Positions 1-5,627 of a stretch of 21,097 nucleotides of DNA are shown here, one piece after another (within the stretch, counting starts at the first letter, position 1; each line of letters opens with the position of its first letter). Source of the stretch: CAZGHF01 sp964525595. Lineage in GTDB: Bacteria; Patescibacteriota; Minisyncoccia; UBA6257; GWB1-50-10. The position numbers were made by a program, and so were the translations under genes. The notes under the pieces are model-generated. The model ran no database searches and had not been told where the DNA came from. It saw nothing but the letters and a program-made list of their open reading frames with translations. The stretch is from assembly GCA_964525595.1 (NCBI GenBank), contig CAZGHF010000011.1, positions 1-21,097 on the forward strand. Direction: 5' to 3'.

Positions 1-335
1 GACAACTTGTTTTCTACCGCTTCCGGCAGGATTTCAAGCTGGTCATAGTCATCACTGTCAAAATCAACTAAATTTCTGTATTTGAGGTAACGCCTCATTA
101 TGCTTTTGAGGTCCCCCTCTTTTTTAAAAACATATTTTGGGAGATTCTTTTTATTTTTTAAAGAAACTACGGAGTTTTTTACGCTTACTAACCTTTTCTT
201 CCGCAGGGACTCAACTGATTTGATTACATGAAGCAAATAACCACTCCGGCGGGCAAGTTGCCAAATGTCCAGCCTGTTATTTTTAGCACTAAGAAGTGCC
301 CGGATTATTTTCTCCGTTTGGCGGCTTAGCTTCAT
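1..335 (-). CDS. bpsA: Branched-chain polyamine synthase BpsA-like, N-terminal part (runs off the window)
   Basis: The reverse strand is open from ATG at 335 to the window edge, about 111 codons with no stop. The protein starts MKLSRQTEKIIRALLSAK and reads like a winged-helix domain over residues 1-60 (QLARRSGYLLHVIKSVESL, then KKRLVSVKNS). Near the end is YDQLEILPEAVENKL, which resembles the F/YDQ-x-x-VTPET-type segment that joins the N-terminal winged helix to the catalytic domain in N4-bis(aminopropyl)spermidine synthases. Those enzymes transfer aminopropyl groups from decarboxylated SAM to spermidine. The start lies 2 bases after the speH stop, so the two are almost certainly co-transcribed, and SpeH makes the aminopropyl donor. 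The catalytic domain is outside the window, so another aminopropyltransferase-like enzyme is possible. The match to the linker is from memory of the family; the operon context is direct. Confidence 0.72.
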   Translation of the reverse strand, partial: MKLSRQTEKIIRALLSAKNNRLDIWQLARRSGYLLHVIKSVESLRKKRLVSVKNSVVSLKNKKNLPKYVFKKEGDLKSIMRRYLKYRNLVDFDSDDYDQLEILPEAVENKL

Positions 336-337
336 TT

Positions 338-703
338 TTAAATTTTTTCTCCCCGCTTTATTATGCGGGTTTTTACTTTCTTGGCTCCGAATTGTTCTCC
401 CAAGTAATGAACTGCTTTTTCCGTGTTCATTAACCCGCAAGTGAAGACGTCCACCGCCGCATAGTCGTGCTCCGGCCAGGTGTGGATGGAAATATGACTC
501 TCGGCAAGGAGGACGTAGCCGGTTACGCCTCGAGGAGAAAATTTATGCAGTTTTGTGTGGAGGACGGTTGCCCCGCAAATAGCGGCGGCTTTTTCTAGAG
601 ATTCGCGAATGAAATTAATTTTGTTGATTTTTTTACAGCCAAAAAGTTCCGCAATGATGTGCGTTCCGAGATGAGTTTGCTTGAATGTTTTCTTGACTGC
701 CAT
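338..703 (-). CDS. speH: S-adenosylmethionine decarboxylase proenzyme
   Basis: 121 aa, the normal length for the short prokaryotic class 1B enzyme. It decarboxylates SAM to give the aminopropyl donor for spermidine and longer polyamines, in the cytoplasm. The self-cleavage motif is clear: AESHISIHTWPE, with Ser69 as the residue that becomes the pyruvoyl group after cleavage of Glu68-Ser69. His74 and Cys89 (in DVFTCG) sit at the spacing of the processing and catalytic residues of the Thermotoga enzyme. The N-terminal LGTHIIAELFGC segment also fits the family. I see no good Shine-Dalgarno; the chosen ATG is followed by MAVKKTFKQTHLGTH, which is a typical start. It is followed after 2 bases by the BpsA-like gene, giving a two-gene polyamine operon, and a sigma70-like promoter lies upstream just after the tRNA gene. 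Confidence 0.96.
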   Translation of the reverse strand: MAVKKTFKQTHLGTHIIAELFGCKKINKINFIRESLEKAAAICGATVLHTKLHKFSPRGVTGYVLLAESHISIHTWPEHDYAAVDVFTCGLMNTEKAVHYLGEQFGAKKVKTRIIKRGEKI

Positions 704-792
704 TTTTCTAAGTCAAAGAGACCCAACGTAAGTCGCGAGCTCTTTATTAAAGGTTTATTGTCTTCTTCGTCGCTGGTCATAAGCGTTAAGTC

Positions 793-821
793 AGGATATA
801 AATTCTTTCCGCGGTTGTCAA
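793..821 (-). promoter_or_regulatory. Putative sigma70 promoter for speH-bpsA
   Basis: Reverse strand TTGACA (816-821), 17-base spacer, TATCCT (793-798). The -35 is a perfect consensus and the -10 matches 4 of 6. It sits directly after the tRNA-Gln gene and would give a leader of about 80 bases before speH. Prediction by eye only. Confidence 0.45.
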
Positions 822-828
822 CAGTCTG

Positions 829-899
829 CTGCCGGACAGGGACTCGAACCCCGGTTTCCGCATCCAGAGTGCGGCGTCCTACCACTAGACGATCCGGCA
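829..899 (-). tRNA. tRNA-Gln (anticodon CUG)
   Basis: The reverse strand folds into a full cloverleaf. Acceptor stem TGCCGGA/TCCGGCA has seven pairs; the D arm is GTCT-AGTGGTA-GGAC; the anticodon stem CCGCA/TGCGG holds loop CTCTGGA with anticodon CTG; the variable loop is AAAC; the T arm is CGGGG-TTCGAGT-CCCTG. The U1-A72 first pair and the G discriminator (position 829) are both typical of tRNA-Gln. CCA is not encoded, since CAG follows the discriminator, so it must be added by a CCA-adding enzyme. The gene lies 31 bases after the fmt stop on the same strand and may be transcribed from it. Confidence 0.96.
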
Positions 900-930
900 A
901 GTGGCATCATTTTATAGAAGATTTATTTCT

Positions 931-1818
931 TTAACAAGTTTGCGGTTTTTTGCCTTCAAACTGAATCTTTTTAAGCTTTAGTTTTCCGTCTCTAATTTCC
1001 GCTTCAAGGATTTTCATTCGCTTTCCTTCCTTCAGTGTCCATACTCCCGGTTCGGGATTAAGCGCTCTTATTTTTCTTTCAATTACAACCGGGTCATCTT
1101 TTTCGAGGCTTGCCCCGTCCTGCGCCGCGCGCAGGTCTTCGGGGTCAACGAATCCGTCTTCGGTCTTAAACTTCCCGGTGTAGGTGGCATAGTCTTCGTT
1201 CTGAACTTGGGGTCTAATTTCGCCTCTCGCGAATTTCGGCAGCGTTTCAATGAGTAGTTCTGCACCCAAGTTCGCCAGCCTCCTACTCAGCGTTTCATAG
1301 TTATCGTCGTTGGTTATAGTCAATTCCTGCCCGGTAATAATTGCTCCTTGGTCCATTTTTTCATCAAGGAGATATAAGGTAACGCCGGTAACCTCATCGC
1401 CGGCTAAAATTGCACTTTGAATGGGCGAGGCACCCCGGTGGCGGGGTAAAAGAGATGGATGGACTCCTATTGCGCCCAGTTTGAAAGTTCGGATAATATT
1501 TTCGGGTATTATTTTTCCATAAGAAGCTACCACCCCGAAATCTATGTCTCCAAGTTCCAGTTTCCCTGCCTTGCCGATAGGCAGGGAATTTCTAATTTCT
1601 AAACTCTCCGGCTGATAAACTTTTATTTTGTGTTCCTCGGCCAGCACTTTGGCTGGGGGCGGAGTAACGATTTTTTTTCTTCCCGCCGGCCGGTCAGGAT
1701 TGCAAACGACCGCAGCAGGAAGAAGTCCAGCTTTAATCAGTTTATCCAGGATAATGGCTGCAAAATCAGGAGTGCCAAAAAAAACATAATTTGGCCGGCC
1801 GGCCTTTTTGGAAGACAT
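931..1818 (-). CDS. fmt: Methionyl-tRNA formyltransferase
   Basis: 295 aa, slightly short for the family (about 310). It transfers formyl from 10-formyl-tetrahydrofolate to Met-tRNAfMet. The start VFFGTPDFAA matches the family N-terminus, and NPDRPAGRKK is the tRNA-contacting loop. The core VHPSLLPRHRGASPIQ has His120, and Asp156 follows in DEKMDQG at the expected 36-residue spacing. The Asn normally two residues before the His is Gly118 here (codon GGA), an unusual change in the catalytic Asn-His-Asp set. Residues 79-86 (LPIGKAGK) are an insertion encoded by a palindromic repeat. The C-terminal domain is present but short, ending IQFEGKKPQTC. A perfect TATAAT lies 8 bases before the ATG, so the message may be nearly leaderless. 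def is divergent, just across a 29-bp gap and one small gene. Confidence 0.95.
   Translation of the reverse strand: MSSKKAGRPNYVFFGTPDFAAIILDKLIKAGLLPAAVVCNPDRPAGRKKIVTPPPAKVLAEEHKIKVYQPESLEIRNSLPIGKAGKLELGDIDFGVVASYGKIIPENIIRTFKLGAIGVHPSLLPRHRGASPIQSAILAGDEVTGVTLYLLDEKMDQGAIITGQELTITNDDNYETLSRRLANLGAELLIETLPKFARGEIRPQVQNEDYATYTGKFKTEDGFVDPEDLRAAQDGASLEKDDPVVIERKIRALNPEPGVWTLKEGKRMKILEAEIRDGKLKLKKIQFEGKKPQTC
1562..1588. repeat. Palindromic repeat inserted in frame in fmt (LPIGKAGK type)
   Basis: TTCCCTGCC (1562-1570) and GGCAGGGAA (1580-1588) are a perfect 9-bp inverted repeat around a 9-base loop. Read on the fmt strand it encodes SLPIGKAGK, between the usual QPESL and the DIDFGVVASYGKIIP strand, where family members have no such peptide. 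I recall LPIGKAGK and LPAGRQAG peptides as recurrent in-frame insertions in Parcubacteria proteins; this recall is not checked here. Confidence 0.68.
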
Positions 1819-1823
1819 ACTTA

Positions 1824-1832
1824 TATATTATA
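1824..1832. promoter_or_regulatory. Overlapping divergent -10 elements between fmt and the def operon
   Basis: The 29-bp gap between the divergent starts is almost all A/T. On the reverse strand there is a perfect TATAAT (1827-1832), ending 8 bases before the fmt ATG. On the forward strand TATATT (1824-1829) lies 18 bases before the ATG at 1848. The two elements overlap, so transcription each way would compete. No convincing -35 elements are visible. Confidence 0.42.
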
Positions 1833-1847
1833 AGATTAAGTTAAGGA

Positions 1848-2126
1848 ATGAAGAAATCAACAAACGGGAAAAGCTATTTGGACCTTCTAAAAGAAAGAAA
1901 GGCCGACTCAAGGGTTTATTTTCGTCATCAATCGGTTGGTCTTGAGCTTGCCGAGCTTTTGGATGACGAGAAGCATAAATCGCTTTATATGAAGCTTGCC
2001 AAAGATTATGATTCTCAGGTTCTTTTAGAGCTAGCTAAAGACGTGGCGATACGGAAGAATATAGAAAAGAAAGGTGCCTACTTTATGAAGCTTCTTGCAA
2101 ACGTCAAAAAAAAGAAGAAACGATGA
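1848..2126 (+). CDS. Small basic protein of unknown function, first gene of the def operon
   Basis: 92 aa with no signal peptide or membrane segment. It is rich in Lys, Leu and Glu and looks mainly helical: residues 1-35 hold charged segments with HQSVGLELAELLDD, residues 40-65 hold LYMKLAKDYDSQVLLELAKD, and the tail is a run of lysines (NVKKKKKR). I do not recognise a family. The stop overlaps the def start in an ATGA junction, so it is translationally coupled to def and thpR, and its leader is the short fmt/def divergent region. An AAGGA lies directly against the ATG, too close for normal spacing. The lysine-rich tail and operon with translation genes would fit an RNA- or ribosome-associated role, but this is only a guess. 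Confidence 0.78.
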   Translation: MKKSTNGKSYLDLLKERKADSRVYFRHQSVGLELAELLDDEKHKSLYMKLAKDYDSQVLLELAKDVAIRKNIEKKGAYFMKLLANVKKKKKR

Positions 2127-2623
2127 CGAATATACTCTCTGTAGACAGCAGAAAAGAAAACGCGTTTTTGAAGAAAAAACTCCCGCCGCTTGATTTGTCA
2201 AAGGTTGACCGTAGGGAATTGCGGGAACTTATCAAAAAAATGAGGGCGGCAATGAAAGAAACAGCCGGCATTGGACTTTCCGCAAACCAGATTGGCCGGA
2301 CTGAGCGTATTTTTGTTGCCCAGATTCCGAAGTCAAGAGAGAGCACAAGCGACGGAAAGTTCTACGCAATCATTAACCCAAAAATCATAAGGGGTTCCGG
2401 GAAGAAGCTAAAAACCGAAGAGGGTTGCTTGAGCGTGCCCGGGAAATACGGACTTGTTGAACGGTCGGAAAAAGTTGTACTCGAAGGCTTCAATGTTCAG
2501 GGTAAAAAAATCAAAATTAAAGCCTGGGGACTCCTGGCAAGGGTTTTTCAGCATGAAATTGACCACTTAGACGGGAAAGTTTTCGTAGACAGAACAAAGG
2601 AGGTTTTTGAAGTAGAAAAATGA
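2123..2623 (+). CDS. def: Peptide deformylase
   Basis: 166 aa, normal length. It removes the N-formyl group from new proteins as they leave the ribosome. All three family motifs are present: GIGLSANQIG (residues 49-58), EGCLS (100-104, metal ligand Cys102) and QHEIDHLDG (143-151, metal ligands His144 and His148, catalytic Glu145). The start overlaps the preceding gene by 4 bases and its stop overlaps thpR by 4 bases. The gene for the opposing enzyme, fmt, lies just across the divergent promoter, so both sides of the formyl-Met cycle are encoded together. Confidence 0.97.
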   Translation: MTNILSVDSRKENAFLKKKLPPLDLSKVDRRELRELIKKMRAAMKETAGIGLSANQIGRTERIFVAQIPKSRESTSDGKFYAIINPKIIRGSGKKLKTEEGCLSVPGKYGLVERSEKVVLEGFNVQGKKIKIKAWGLLARVFQHEIDHLDGKVFVDRTKEVFEVEK

Positions 2624-3174
2624 TTCGTCTTTTTACGGCTGTTTCTATTGCTCAAGATGTTCAGGAATTAATTACTGAATTAATTACTGAATTAAAATCC
2701 GCGCAGGGCCTGTCCGCGCAGGATTTACCCGGAGATATTCGTTTCGTTCCCCCAAAGAACTGGCATTTTACTTTAACCTTCCTGGGTTATCAAGATGAAT
2801 CAGTGGTTCCGATAATCAAAGAAACAATAAAATCCGCGGTTTTCAGAAAACAAAATATCAGTTTTGAAAAGGTAATTTTCGGGCCGTCGGGCAGAAACCC
2901 GAGAATGCTCTGGCTTACAACAAGCAAAGAAACTTCCGATAGTTTGGGGAAAATAAAAAAAGAATTGGAGGATATATTTGAAACAAAAGGTATCAAGTGG
3001 CGTCGGGAACTCCGCCCTTACCGGGCTCATCTTACCATTGCCCGGTTTCCGCAAACACCGCTTAAAAAATTACCGCAAATTGAGAAACGTGTTGATTGGC
3101 AATATGAAGCGGAGGAGGTTCATCTTATGGAATCGGTTTTGAAAAGAACCGGGGCTGAGTATGAAATACTGTAA
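2620..3174 (+). CDS. thpR: RNA 2',3'-cyclic phosphodiesterase (2'-5' RNA ligase family)
   Basis: 184 aa, the usual size for the 2H phosphoesterase family. The two catalytic HxTx motifs are HFTL (residues 49-52) and HLTI (137-140), each in a typical context: NWHFTLTFLGY and YRAHLTIARFP. The family opens 2',3'-cyclic phosphates on RNA ends; bacterial members were first described as 2'-5' ligases. It starts MIRLFTAVSI, as expected, inside the last codons of def (ATGA overlap). A short tandem duplication in the DNA near the N-terminus gives ELITELITEL at residues 16-25. There is no export signal, so it should be cytoplasmic. Confidence 0.9.
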   Translation: MIRLFTAVSIAQDVQELITELITELKSAQGLSAQDLPGDIRFVPPKNWHFTLTFLGYQDESVVPIIKETIKSAVFRKQNISFEKVIFGPSGRNPRMLWLTTSKETSDSLGKIKKELEDIFETKGIKWRRELRPYRAHLTIARFPQTPLKKLPQIEKRVDWQYEAEEVHLMESVLKRTGAEYEIL

Positions 3175-3228
3175 GAGCAGAAATTATTCTTAATTGCCCT
3201 TTCTCCAATTGTTTGTTTAAATTAGGGG

Positions 3229-4482
3229 ATGCGCCGTAAAAAGAATTTTAAAAAGCATGTCATTATTTTTTCTGCCGGCATTGTAATCGGCGCCGGTGTT
3301 TTTTATGCTGGCCTCTCCTTTAATTGGTTTCACGGCTTCCAGAGAACGGTGGTTCTTCCGCCTGATGCAACGAGCACGGTTCTCAATGCTGATATGGAGC
3401 TTTTCTGGAATTCAGTTGGTCTCGTCAAAGAAAAGCATTTTAGAATCGAAGAAGTTAGCGACCAAGACTTACTCTACGGAGCGATAAAGGGCGTTTTGGG
3501 AGCGTTGGATGACCCCTATTCAAGTTTTTTTAATCCGTCAGATGCCAAAAAATTTGAGGAGGATATTCAGGGGAACTTCGGCGGCATTGGTGCCGAAATC
3601 GGCATCCGTTCGGGTCAGCTCCTGATAATCGCACCCTTAAAAGGCAATCCGGCTGAAGCGGTTGGTTTGAAAGCCGGCGATAAAATCTTGAAAGTTGACG
3701 ATACCATGACCGGTGACTTTACCATTGAAGAGGCGGTGAAAATAATCCGCGGTGAGGTGGGTACCGAGGTAACTCTTCTTATTTTTCGCGACGGTTGGAA
3801 CGAGGCCCGGGAATTCAAAATTACAAGAGGCTTTATCGTCGTGCCTACCCTTGATTCGGAGTTGAGAGATAACGGTATTGTTCATTTCCAGCTCTACAAT
3901 TTCAACGCTAATGCTCCCCATCTTTTTTACCGGGATTCTCTTGACGCTCTTACTCGGGGCGCTCGGGGTGTAATTCTTGATTTGCGAAACAATTCCGGCG
4001 GTTACCTGGAAGTTGCTAACAACATTTCCGGCTGGTTTTTGGAGAGAGGCGACGTGATTGTGAGGGAGCGTTTTCGCTCCGGCGAAGAAGATGTTCTGCG
4101 GGCAAGCGGACCGGCTGCTTTTGCGGGAGTGCCGACTGTTCTCATTGTAAACGGCGGTTCGGCTTCCGCTTCAGAGATTGTTGCCGGTGCTTTGCGTGAC
4201 AACCGCGGCATAAAAATTGTTGGCGATAAAACATTTGGTAAAGGTACCGTTCAGGAAATTGAAGAATTAGAAGACGGTTCTTTAATCAAAATTTCCGTTG
4301 CCGAATGGCTTACCCCCAACGGAGTAAGGATTGACGGCAACGGCTTAGAACCCGACTTCAAAGTAGAGCTTACCGACGAGGATATTGAGAACGAGCGTGA
4401 CCCTCAACTTAATAAGGCGATTGAAATTTTGGAAGAAGAAATTATAAATTCTGGCCGGACAATTTTTGTCATCGGTTCATGA
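3229..4482 (+). CDS. ctpA: S41-family carboxy-terminal processing protease with PDZ domain
   Basis: 417 aa. Residues 10-32 form an N-terminal membrane anchor or signal after a basic MRRKKNFKKH, so the enzyme acts outside the membrane. Residues 55-110 are the helical N-terminal region. A PDZ domain spans about 113-190 (GNFGGIGAEIG; AEAVGLKAGDKILKVDD). The protease core follows, with GGSASASEI containing the catalytic Ser313 and FGKGTVQ containing Lys338; the 25-residue spacing matches other Ser-Lys CTP enzymes. DLRNNSGGYL is the usual oxyanion-side strand. It cleaves C-terminal tails of envelope or exported proteins; no substrate is evident here, although the surface proteins downstream are candidates by inference only. 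The gene is 54 bases after thpR and ends at the left arm of a palindromic element. Confidence 0.95.
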   Translation: MRRKKNFKKHVIIFSAGIVIGAGVFYAGLSFNWFHGFQRTVVLPPDATSTVLNADMELFWNSVGLVKEKHFRIEEVSDQDLLYGAIKGVLGALDDPYSSFFNPSDAKKFEEDIQGNFGGIGAEIGIRSGQLLIIAPLKGNPAEAVGLKAGDKILKVDDTMTGDFTIEEAVKIIRGEVGTEVTLLIFRDGWNEAREFKITRGFIVVPTLDSELRDNGIVHFQLYNFNANAPHLFYRDSLDALTRGARGVILDLRNNSGGYLEVANNISGWFLERGDVIVRERFRSGEEDVLRASGPAAFAGVPTVLIVNGGSASASEIVAGALRDNRGIKIVGDKTFGKGTVQEIEELEDGSLIKISVAEWLTPNGVRIDGNGLEPDFKVELTDEDIENERDPQLNKAIEILEEEIINSGRTIFVIGS

Positions 4483-4617
4483 ATCCCGTTAGAAGTCTGT
4501 CTAGTTGCCTAAAACATGATTATCTATAGAACAACAGATACCTATAATTGGTCGCCAGATCAAAAGCAAAAAATAATTTGCCTTAAATTATTTTTTGCCG
4601 AAGACTTCTAACGGGAT
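4483..4617. repeat. 135-bp palindromic element with 16-bp terminal inverted repeats (NPVR/TSNGV type)
   Basis: ATCCCGTTAGAAGTCT (4483-4498) and AGACTTCTAACGGGAT (4602-4617) are perfect inverted repeats. They enclose about 100 bases that include a second perfect hairpin at 4566-4598. The left arm begins inside the ctpA stop, where ATGA opens a short frame starting MNPVRS; the right arm reads TSNGM in frame with rplI. I recall NPVR and TSNGV peptides as frequent oddities at protein starts in Parcubacteria, so this looks like a dispersed MITE-like or REP-like element. GA follows both ends, at most a 2-bp target duplication. No transposase is encoded. Confidence 0.72.
4566..4598 (+). terminator. 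Hairpin with 14-bp stem, possible terminator after ctpA
   Basis: GCAAAAAATAATTT (4566-4579) pairs perfectly with AAATTATTTTTTGC (4585-4598) around loop GCCTT. The stem is A/T-rich, and the run of T lies inside the second arm, so it could act as a weak terminator in either direction. It sits inside the larger palindromic element, and may instead be part of that element's structure. Confidence 0.45.
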
Positions 4618-4627
4618 GAAAAAAATT

Positions 4628-5062
4628 ATGAAAGTGATTCTTCTTCAGGACGTAAAAGGTTTGGGGAAAAGGAACGACATCAAAGAAGTTTCCGTCGGCT
4701 ACGCCCGCAATTTTTTATTACCCAAAAACTTGGTTGAGATTACTACCCCTGGGGCATTGAAGAGATTATTAGAAGTAAGAGCAAAAAAAGAGGAAGAAAA
4801 AAAGGTTTTAATAGCGGACTTGGAGAGAAAGAAAGAAAAAATTAAAGATATTACTTTGGCTTTTAAGGTTAAGGTTGGAAAAGAAGGCGGGGTTTTCGGC
4901 TCGATATCCGCAAAAGACATCAAAAGTGCTCTGGAAGAGAAGGGCATACTCAGTGCAGAGGCAAAACTAAAAAAACCGCTTAAAGAACTGGGCGAGCATC
5001 AAATAGAAATCAACCTCGGCGAAGGCATCAAAGCAGATATAAAAATCTTAATAGAGACGTAA
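4628..5062 (+). CDS. rplI: 50S ribosomal protein L9
   Basis: 144 aa from the ATG at 4628, close to the standard 148. The N-terminal domain MKVILLQDVKGLGKRND...VGYARNFLLPKNL is diagnostic, followed by the long helix (about residues 40-75, Lys/Glu-rich) and the C-terminal domain (GGVFGSISAKDI, ending IKADIKILIET). I chose 4628 because the family starts with MKVILL; upstream in-frame ATGs at 4595 and 4616 would add residues encoded by the palindromic element. No Shine-Dalgarno is visible. L9 is reported missing from some CPR lineages, so its presence narrows the placement. The gene converges on rpmA with only 3 bases between the stops and no terminator between them. Confidence 0.95.
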   Translation: MKVILLQDVKGLGKRNDIKEVSVGYARNFLLPKNLVEITTPGALKRLLEVRAKKEEEKKVLIADLERKKEKIKDITLAFKVKVGKEGGVFGSISAKDIKSALEEKGILSAEAKLKKPLKELGEHQIEINLGEGIKADIKILIET

Positions 5063-5065
5063 TAA

Positions 5066-5341
5066 TTAGGAGATGACGGAAACGGTTTTGATGGCTTTTC
5101 TTTTGCCGTCGAAAGAAATCTTCCTCTTTGAAGCGAATTTAACGGTGCCGGATGCGACGGCGTAGAGTGTGTCGTCATTGCCCCGGCGAACACCCGCTCC
5201 GGGGTGAAATTTGGTGCCGCGCTGGCGAATGATAATTTCTCCGGTCTTTACCTTCTCGCCTCCAAAAAGCTTCACGCCAAGGCGCTTTGCTTCCGATTCG
5301 CGGTTATTTTTTGCTGCGCTTTTTGCCTTTGTATGTGCCAT
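5066..5341 (-). CDS. rpmA: 50S ribosomal protein L27
   Basis: 91 aa, normal for L27. The core GVKLFGGEKVKTGEIIIRQR, then GTKFHPGAGVRRGNDDTLYA, is unmistakable. The mature N-terminus is MAHTKAKSAAKNNRES, without the Firmicute-type cleaved extension. L27 lies near the peptidyl transferase centre. The usual partner rplU (L21) is not next to it here: rpmA is alone, with its own promoter at 5426-5453, and faces rplI across 3 bases. Confidence 0.97.
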   Translation of the reverse strand: MAHTKAKSAAKNNRESEAKRLGVKLFGGEKVKTGEIIIRQRGTKFHPGAGVRRGNDDTLYAVASGTVKFASKRKISFDGKRKAIKTVSVIS

Positions 5342-5362
5342 AGTTTCCGAAAATTTTGAGTC

Positions 5363-5384
5363 TCAGCGAAGAAATTTTCGCTGA
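5363..5384 (-). promoter_or_regulatory. Leader hairpin upstream of rpmA
   Basis: TCAGCGAA (5363-5370) and TTCGCTGA (5377-5384) form a perfect 8-bp stem with a 6-base loop in the roughly 80-base rpmA leader. It could be a ribosomal-protein leader element. Nothing in the sequence shows which protein, if any, binds it. Confidence 0.35.
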
Positions 5385-5425
5385 AACTTATGAGCATCCC
5401 GCCCGGAGGCGGAAGCCACTCCTAT

Positions 5426-5453
5426 ATAATATTTATATAAGCTTTTATGTCAA
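5426..5453 (-). promoter_or_regulatory. Strong sigma70-like promoter for rpmA
   Basis: Reverse strand TTGACA (5448-5453), 16-base spacer, TATTAT (5426-5431): a perfect -35 and a 5 of 6 -10. The -35 overlaps the ATG of the small forward gene at 5447. On the forward strand a perfect TATAAT (5425-5430) lies 16 bases before that ATG, so the two promoters overlap back to back. Confidence 0.6.
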
Positions 5454-5602
5454 GGTTTAATACCTTTCTTTTGATTTTGGGACTGCTTTTGCTTCTTTCT
5501 TTAAGCTTCGGTTTCGGGATTTTGGTCGGGCGAGGAACGGATAAGGCACCAATAATTATAGAAAAACACTCAACAAACTATAACCTATTACCTATAACCT
5601 AA
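5447..5602 (+). CDS. Small membrane-anchored peptide, possibly a truncated gene
   Basis: A 51-aa frame beginning MSRFNTFLLILGLLLLL, with one hydrophobic segment at residues 6-28 (ending SFGFGILVGRG) and then TDKAPIIIEKHSTN. It is preceded by a TATAAT at 5425-5430. The helix followed by a PIIIEK segment resembles, in my memory, the N-terminus of a longer CPR family with an Ada-type metal-binding domain. Here the frame ends within a tandem stretch, CTATAACCTATTACC (5579-5600 region), so it may be a gene cut off by repeat expansion. It could also be a true small membrane protein, or not expressed. Confidence 0.4.
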   Translation: MSRFNTFLLILGLLLLLSLSFGFGILVGRGTDKAPIIIEKHSTNYNLLPIT

Positions 5603-5610
5603 TTTTGTTT

Positions 5611-5619
5611 TGCTATAAT
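5611..5619 (+). promoter_or_regulatory. Extended -10 promoter of the first cupredoxin operon
   Basis: TGCTATAAT: a perfect extended -10 (TATAAT at 5614-5619) ending only 8 bases before the ATG at 5628. Transcription would start about 2 bases before the start codon, so the message is nearly leaderless; no Shine-Dalgarno is present. The same TTTGCTATAAT block occurs before the third cupredoxin gene (14751-14760). Confidence 0.55.
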
Positions 5620-5627
5620 TAATACAA

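Noticed and set aside
595..934. Open frames on both strands across the tRNA-Gln gene, including a reverse frame from ATG 780 that would overlap the start of speH
   Set aside because: The tRNA cloverleaf and the speH protein explain this DNA. The frames have no recognisable protein content. A regulatory upstream frame for speH is known in eukaryotes, but there is no evidence for one here.
4595..4627. Upstream starts of L9 giving MPKTSNGMKKI as extra residues
   Set aside because: These residues are encoded by the palindromic element, and L9 proteins begin with MKVILL, which matches the ATG at 4628.
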